Shown piece after piece: positions 30,782 to 33,073 of a stretch of DNA of 33,073 bases. The notes beneath the pieces are model-generated. The model was not told the origin of the DNA. It saw nothing but the letters and a program-made list of their open reading frames with translations, and made no database searches. A program made the position numbers and the translations under genes. The stretch comes from Methylacidiphilales bacterium (lineage in GTDB: Bacteria; Verrucomicrobiota; Verrucomicrobiia; Methylacidiphilales; UBA1321), in assembly GCA_026225555.1 (NCBI GenBank), contig JAMFSY010000004.1, forward strand, positions 1 to 33,073, written 5' to 3'. How positions within the stretch are numbered: position 1 is the stretch's first letter; the number at the start of each line of letters is the position of its first letter.

Positions 30782-30831
30782 GGTTTCTTTTCAGGTTGAT
30801 GTTTATTTCTAGATAAAATGAAGGACAAAGC

Positions 30832-31803
30832 TCAGACCAACTTGATCCGGCCGGAAAGCTGACAAAACCACTTCCAGAGCAGATAATAAGCGCTCAGGCC
30901 AATAATGCTTTCCAGGTAGGGACGATGCGGCACGCCGTTCTTGTAAGCGGTCTTTTGCAGGTACTTGAAAAAGTAGGAATACCGCGGAGCGCGTCGGCCC
31001 TTCAGCCAAGGCTTTTTGGGGCCGGTAAAATGGACAATGTAGGGATCTTTTTTGTGGCGCAACCATTCCTCTTTCGAATAGCCGGAAGCCGCCCATTCCT
31101 TATAGTGAAGAATGTGGGTGCCTTCATTCCATCGAGTATCAAGGGGCGTCCAGTCCCGATATAAAAGCGCGTTGAGAGCCTCTTGATCCGGAAAGATGAG
31201 GTCTGCCCCGCGGCGCTTCAGATAATCGATCAGCGCCGAGGTCAAATTCCGCTCGCGCCAAAGCTTCAGATTGATGATCAGAAAGCCGCTGTTGAAATAA
31301 GGAGCATCCGAGGGAATGCCCATTTCTTTATAATTGGCGAGACCTTCCTTGCTGGAAACCTGCGGGATTCCCACATCGCGGACGGCATGAAGGACGGTCT
31401 TATCGTTGGCGGCGGCATCGTAAGGCACGGAAATATCGGCCAGAACGACCATGTCGCAATCAAGATAGACGGCCCGTTCGCAGGTTTCGGGCACCAATGC
31501 GGGCGCAAAAATCCTCGCATAAATATCCTTGGTGAAATGAGAGTCTTTCGGAACCTGCAGATTCTCAAGCAGCGAGGAGTCGATGGAATGCCAGTGAATT
31601 TCTATATGCTCCAAACCGGGGCGATTCATCGCAATCGATGCCCGGACTTTTTCCCGCTGCTGGGCTATGCCATCACTATTGATGATATGGATGACCAAGT
31701 CCCGTTCCGGGTCGAAGTGCTCGACCAGGGACACTAGCGTCACGCTCATCGGCATGAAGTAGTCCGCATCGGCGGCGCAGATGACATGAACGGGTTCGCG
31801 CAT
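30832..31803 (-). CDS. Glycosyltransferase family 8 protein
   Basis: A 323-residue GT-A glycosyltransferase. GT8 signatures are visible: HVICAADADYFMPMSVTLVSL at the start, metal-binding DxD as Asp115-Cys-Asp117 in YLDCDMVVLADIS, FNSGFLIINLKLWRE (170-184), FPDQEALNALL, and HFTGPKKPWLKG (258-269) near the end. GT8 enzymes add glucose or galactose to lipopolysaccharide cores or to glycoproteins; the acceptor here is unknown. GC is about 50% in sampled stretches, well below ahcY and metK, suggesting later insertion. It lies 38 bp after the SHOCT gene and 50 bp before ahcY on the same strand. Confidence 0.9.
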   Translation of the reverse strand: MREPVHVICAADADYFMPMSVTLVSLVEHFDPERDLVIHIINSDGIAQQREKVRASIAMNRPGLEHIEIHWHSIDSSLLENLQVPKDSHFTKDIYARIFAPALVPETCERAVYLDCDMVVLADISVPYDAAANDKTVLHAVRDVGIPQVSSKEGLANYKEMGIPSDAPYFNSGFLIINLKLWRERNLTSALIDYLKRRGADLIFPDQEALNALLYRDWTPLDTRWNEGTHILHYKEWAASGYSKEEWLRHKKDPYIVHFTGPKKPWLKGRRAPRYSYFFKYLQKTAYKNGVPHRPYLESIIGLSAYYLLWKWFCQLSGRIKLV

Positions 31804-31841
31804 GGGGAATGAGAAGAGACGAAAGACCCGTTATCCGCAGA

Positions 31842-32183
31842 TTAAAGGTCCTTCAAAATCTCCTGTCGTTTTGCTTCATACTCTTCGGCGCTAATTAAGC
31901 CATCGTCCCTCAGCTTCGTAATTTCGGCCAATCGATCCGCGGCGGGCGGGACCTCGGTCTCCAAATCGATTCGATTACCAAGAGTACGTCGGGCAAACAG
32001 CGCCCAAACACCATACGCCACAAACAACCCGCCAATTCCAAAAGTGAAATAAGGCAGTTGGTTATTCGGAAAGCGTTGGTATTGATTCACGCCGAGACCA
32101 ATGAAAAACAAGCCGAAGATGATCCGAAAGACGGCATAGCCTCGGCTCGCGCGAATGGTTCCTCTCGTACGTTGGATGGCCAT
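31842..32183 (-). CDS. Small membrane protein with C-terminal SHOCT domain
   Basis: A 113-residue protein: a basic N-terminus (IQRTRGTIRASR), two predicted transmembrane helices (about 17-33 and 45-63), then a short linker and a C-terminal SHOCT motif (LAEITKLRDDGLISAEEYEAKRQEIL). SHOCT is a short helical oligomerisation module of unknown specific role, found at the end of many small membrane proteins. AT-rich compared with metK (43% GC in 32041-32100). It begins 12 bp after the metK stop and is probably cotranscribed. Function unknown. Confidence 0.82.
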   Translation of the reverse strand: MAIQRTRGTIRASRGYAVFRIIFGLFFIGLGVNQYQRFPNNQLPYFTFGIGGLFVAYGVWALFARRTLGNRIDLETEVPPAADRLAEITKLRDDGLISAEEYEAKRQEILKDL

Positions 32184-32195
32184 GGCCGTTTCGAA

Positions 32196-33073
32196 TTACA
32201 GTCCCGCCGCCTTCTTCAAATCCGCGGCCTTGTCCGTCTTCTCCCACGTCAACGATTCGAGATCGTCCGTGCGTCCGAAGTGACCGTAGTTGGTCGTCTT
32301 GCTGTAGATGGGGCGCAGCAGGTTGAGCTGCTTGATGATGTTCGCCGGCTTGAAGCTGAAGATCTGCTTCACGGCGTCGGCGATCTTGTCGTCATCGACC
32401 TTGCCGGTGCCGAACGTATCGATATGCACCGAGACCGGCTCGGGATAACCGATGGCGTAGGCGAACTGGATTTCGCAACGATCGGCGAGACCCGCCGCGA
32501 CGACGTTCTTCGCCACATAGCGGCCCATGTAAGCGGCGCTGCGATCCACCTTGCTCGGGTCCTTGCCGGAGAAGGCGCCACCGCCGTGACGGCCCATGCC
32601 GCCGTAGGTATCGACGATGATCTTGCGACCGGTGAGACCGGAATCGCCTTCCGGTCCGCCAATGACGAAACGGCCCGTGGGATTCACGAGATAGCGGGTC
32701 TTCGCATCGAGGAGTTCCTTCGGCAGGACATCCTTAATCACGTTCTCAATGATGAATTCCTCGATCTCCTTGTGCTTCACGGTATCGCGGTGCTGAGTGG
32801 AAACGACGATGGCGTCGATGCGCTCGATCTTGGTGCCGTTGTACTGGAGCGAGACCTGCGTCTTGCAATCGGGGCGGAGCCAGGAAACTTTTTTGCCCTT
32901 GCGCAGCTTGGTCAGGCGTTCGCCCAGCGCATGCGCGTAATAAATTGGGGCGGGCATGAGATGATCCGTCTCCGTGCAGGCGAAGCCGAACATGAGACCC
33001 TGGTCGCCCGCGCCCTGCTCGGCGGTCGCCTTGCCCTCGGCGGCCTTGTCATCGACGCCCTGCGCGATGTCGG
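32196..33073 (-). CDS. metK: S-adenosylmethionine synthetase, N-terminus cut by window edge
   Basis: The C-terminal 290 or so residues of MetK, which makes S-adenosylmethionine from methionine and ATP. The visible part starts inside the frame just before the ATP-binding [16 protein letters not shown] and includes the P-loop-like [51 protein letters not shown], and a final domain ending KAAGL. A usual MetK has about 385-400 residues, so about 100 are missing beyond the window. It is first of an apparent operon metK, SHOCT, GT8, ahcY. The promoter and any SAM riboswitch would lie outside the window. Confidence 0.95.
   Translation of the reverse strand, partial: DIAQGVDDKAAEGKATAEQGAGDQGLMFGFACTETDHLMPAPIYYAHALGERLTKLRKGKKVSWLRPDCKTQVSLQYNGTKIERIDAIVVSTQHRDTVKHKEIEEFIIENVIKDVLPKELLDAKTRYLVNPTGRFVIGGPEGDSGLTGRKIIVDTYGGMGRHGGGAFSGKDPSKVDRSAAYMGRYVAKNVVAAGLADRCEIQFAYAIGYPEPVSVHIDTFGTGKVDDDKIADAVKQIFSFKPANIIKQLNLLRPIYSKTTNYGHFGRTDDLESLTWEKTDKAADLKKAAGL

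Noticed and set aside
29723..30799. 358-codon plus-strand frame opposite ahcY
   Set aside because: Antisense shadow; Asp/His/Val-rich with no known motif.
30782..30831. SAH riboswitch ahead of ahcY
   Set aside because: Only 50 bp separate ahcY from the upstream gene, too short, and no matching stem pattern is visible.

Overview
This 33 kb window is from a GC-rich (about 60% by eye), densely coding Gram-negative chromosome. ExbB/ExbD, O-antigen-type sugar genes, a single-chain glycyl-tRNA synthetase, ThuA and Gfo/Idh genes, a WXXGXW protein and a family of palindromic intergenic repeats with GTCATCCTGAG arms suggest Verrucomicrobiota (PVC group). That placement is inference from gene content; no rRNA or marker tree is available here. 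I see no rRNA, tRNA, CRISPR array, transposase or prophage gene. No gene-free stretch exceeds 300 bases.

Layout. 1-6.4 kb (minus strand): partial argD, a small secreted WXXGXW protein, and an exbB-exbD-TPR proton-motive-force module, then DoxX. 6.5-8 kb: azoR (minus) divergent from a cysteine-rich TetR regulator. 8-10 kb: dxs, for isoprenoid precursors. 10-14 kb: surface-glycan genes, namely a membrane acyltransferase, two tandem paralogous glycosyltransferase-like genes and an FkbM methyltransferase. 14-17.5 kb: glycyl-tRNA synthetase, then a phytanoyl-CoA-dioxygenase-like gene tightly divergent from an AraC regulator. 17.5-18.7 kb: a DUF2237 protein and a class A acid-phosphatase-like protein. 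19-22.4 kb: rfbF-rfbG-rfbH, which make the CDP-3,6-dideoxyhexose precursor. 22.4-26.1 kb: an MFS transporter, a GH13 alpha-amylase with a CBM20-like tail and an ABM monooxygenase. 26.1-29.4 kb: an ArsR-type regulator divergent from an Old Yellow Enzyme, then ThuA and a Gfo/Idh oxidoreductase. 29.5-33 kb (minus): metK (partial), SHOCT, GT8 and ahcY as an apparent operon of the SAM cycle with two AT-richer genes in its middle.

How the genes work together. Two separate electrophile or quinone detoxification modules (azoR/TetR and OYE/ArsR) each carry a divergent regulator and visible operator-like DNA. Surface polysaccharide functions are scattered over three places. MetK and AhcY supply and recycle the methyl donor that FkbM-type methyltransferases use.

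The most notable non-coding signals are: (1) a pair of matching 16-bp inverted repeats in the ArsR/OYE promoter region, one covering the -10 box through the OYE start codon; (2) recurrent promoter-like sequences with TAGnnT-type -10 boxes so close to start codons that the transcripts would be leaderless or nearly so; (3) four related palindromic repeat elements, two with an additional nested hairpin; and (4) a 62-nt identical tract shared by two otherwise diverged tandem paralogues, suggesting gene conversion. I found no clear candidate for a wholly new multi-gene system.
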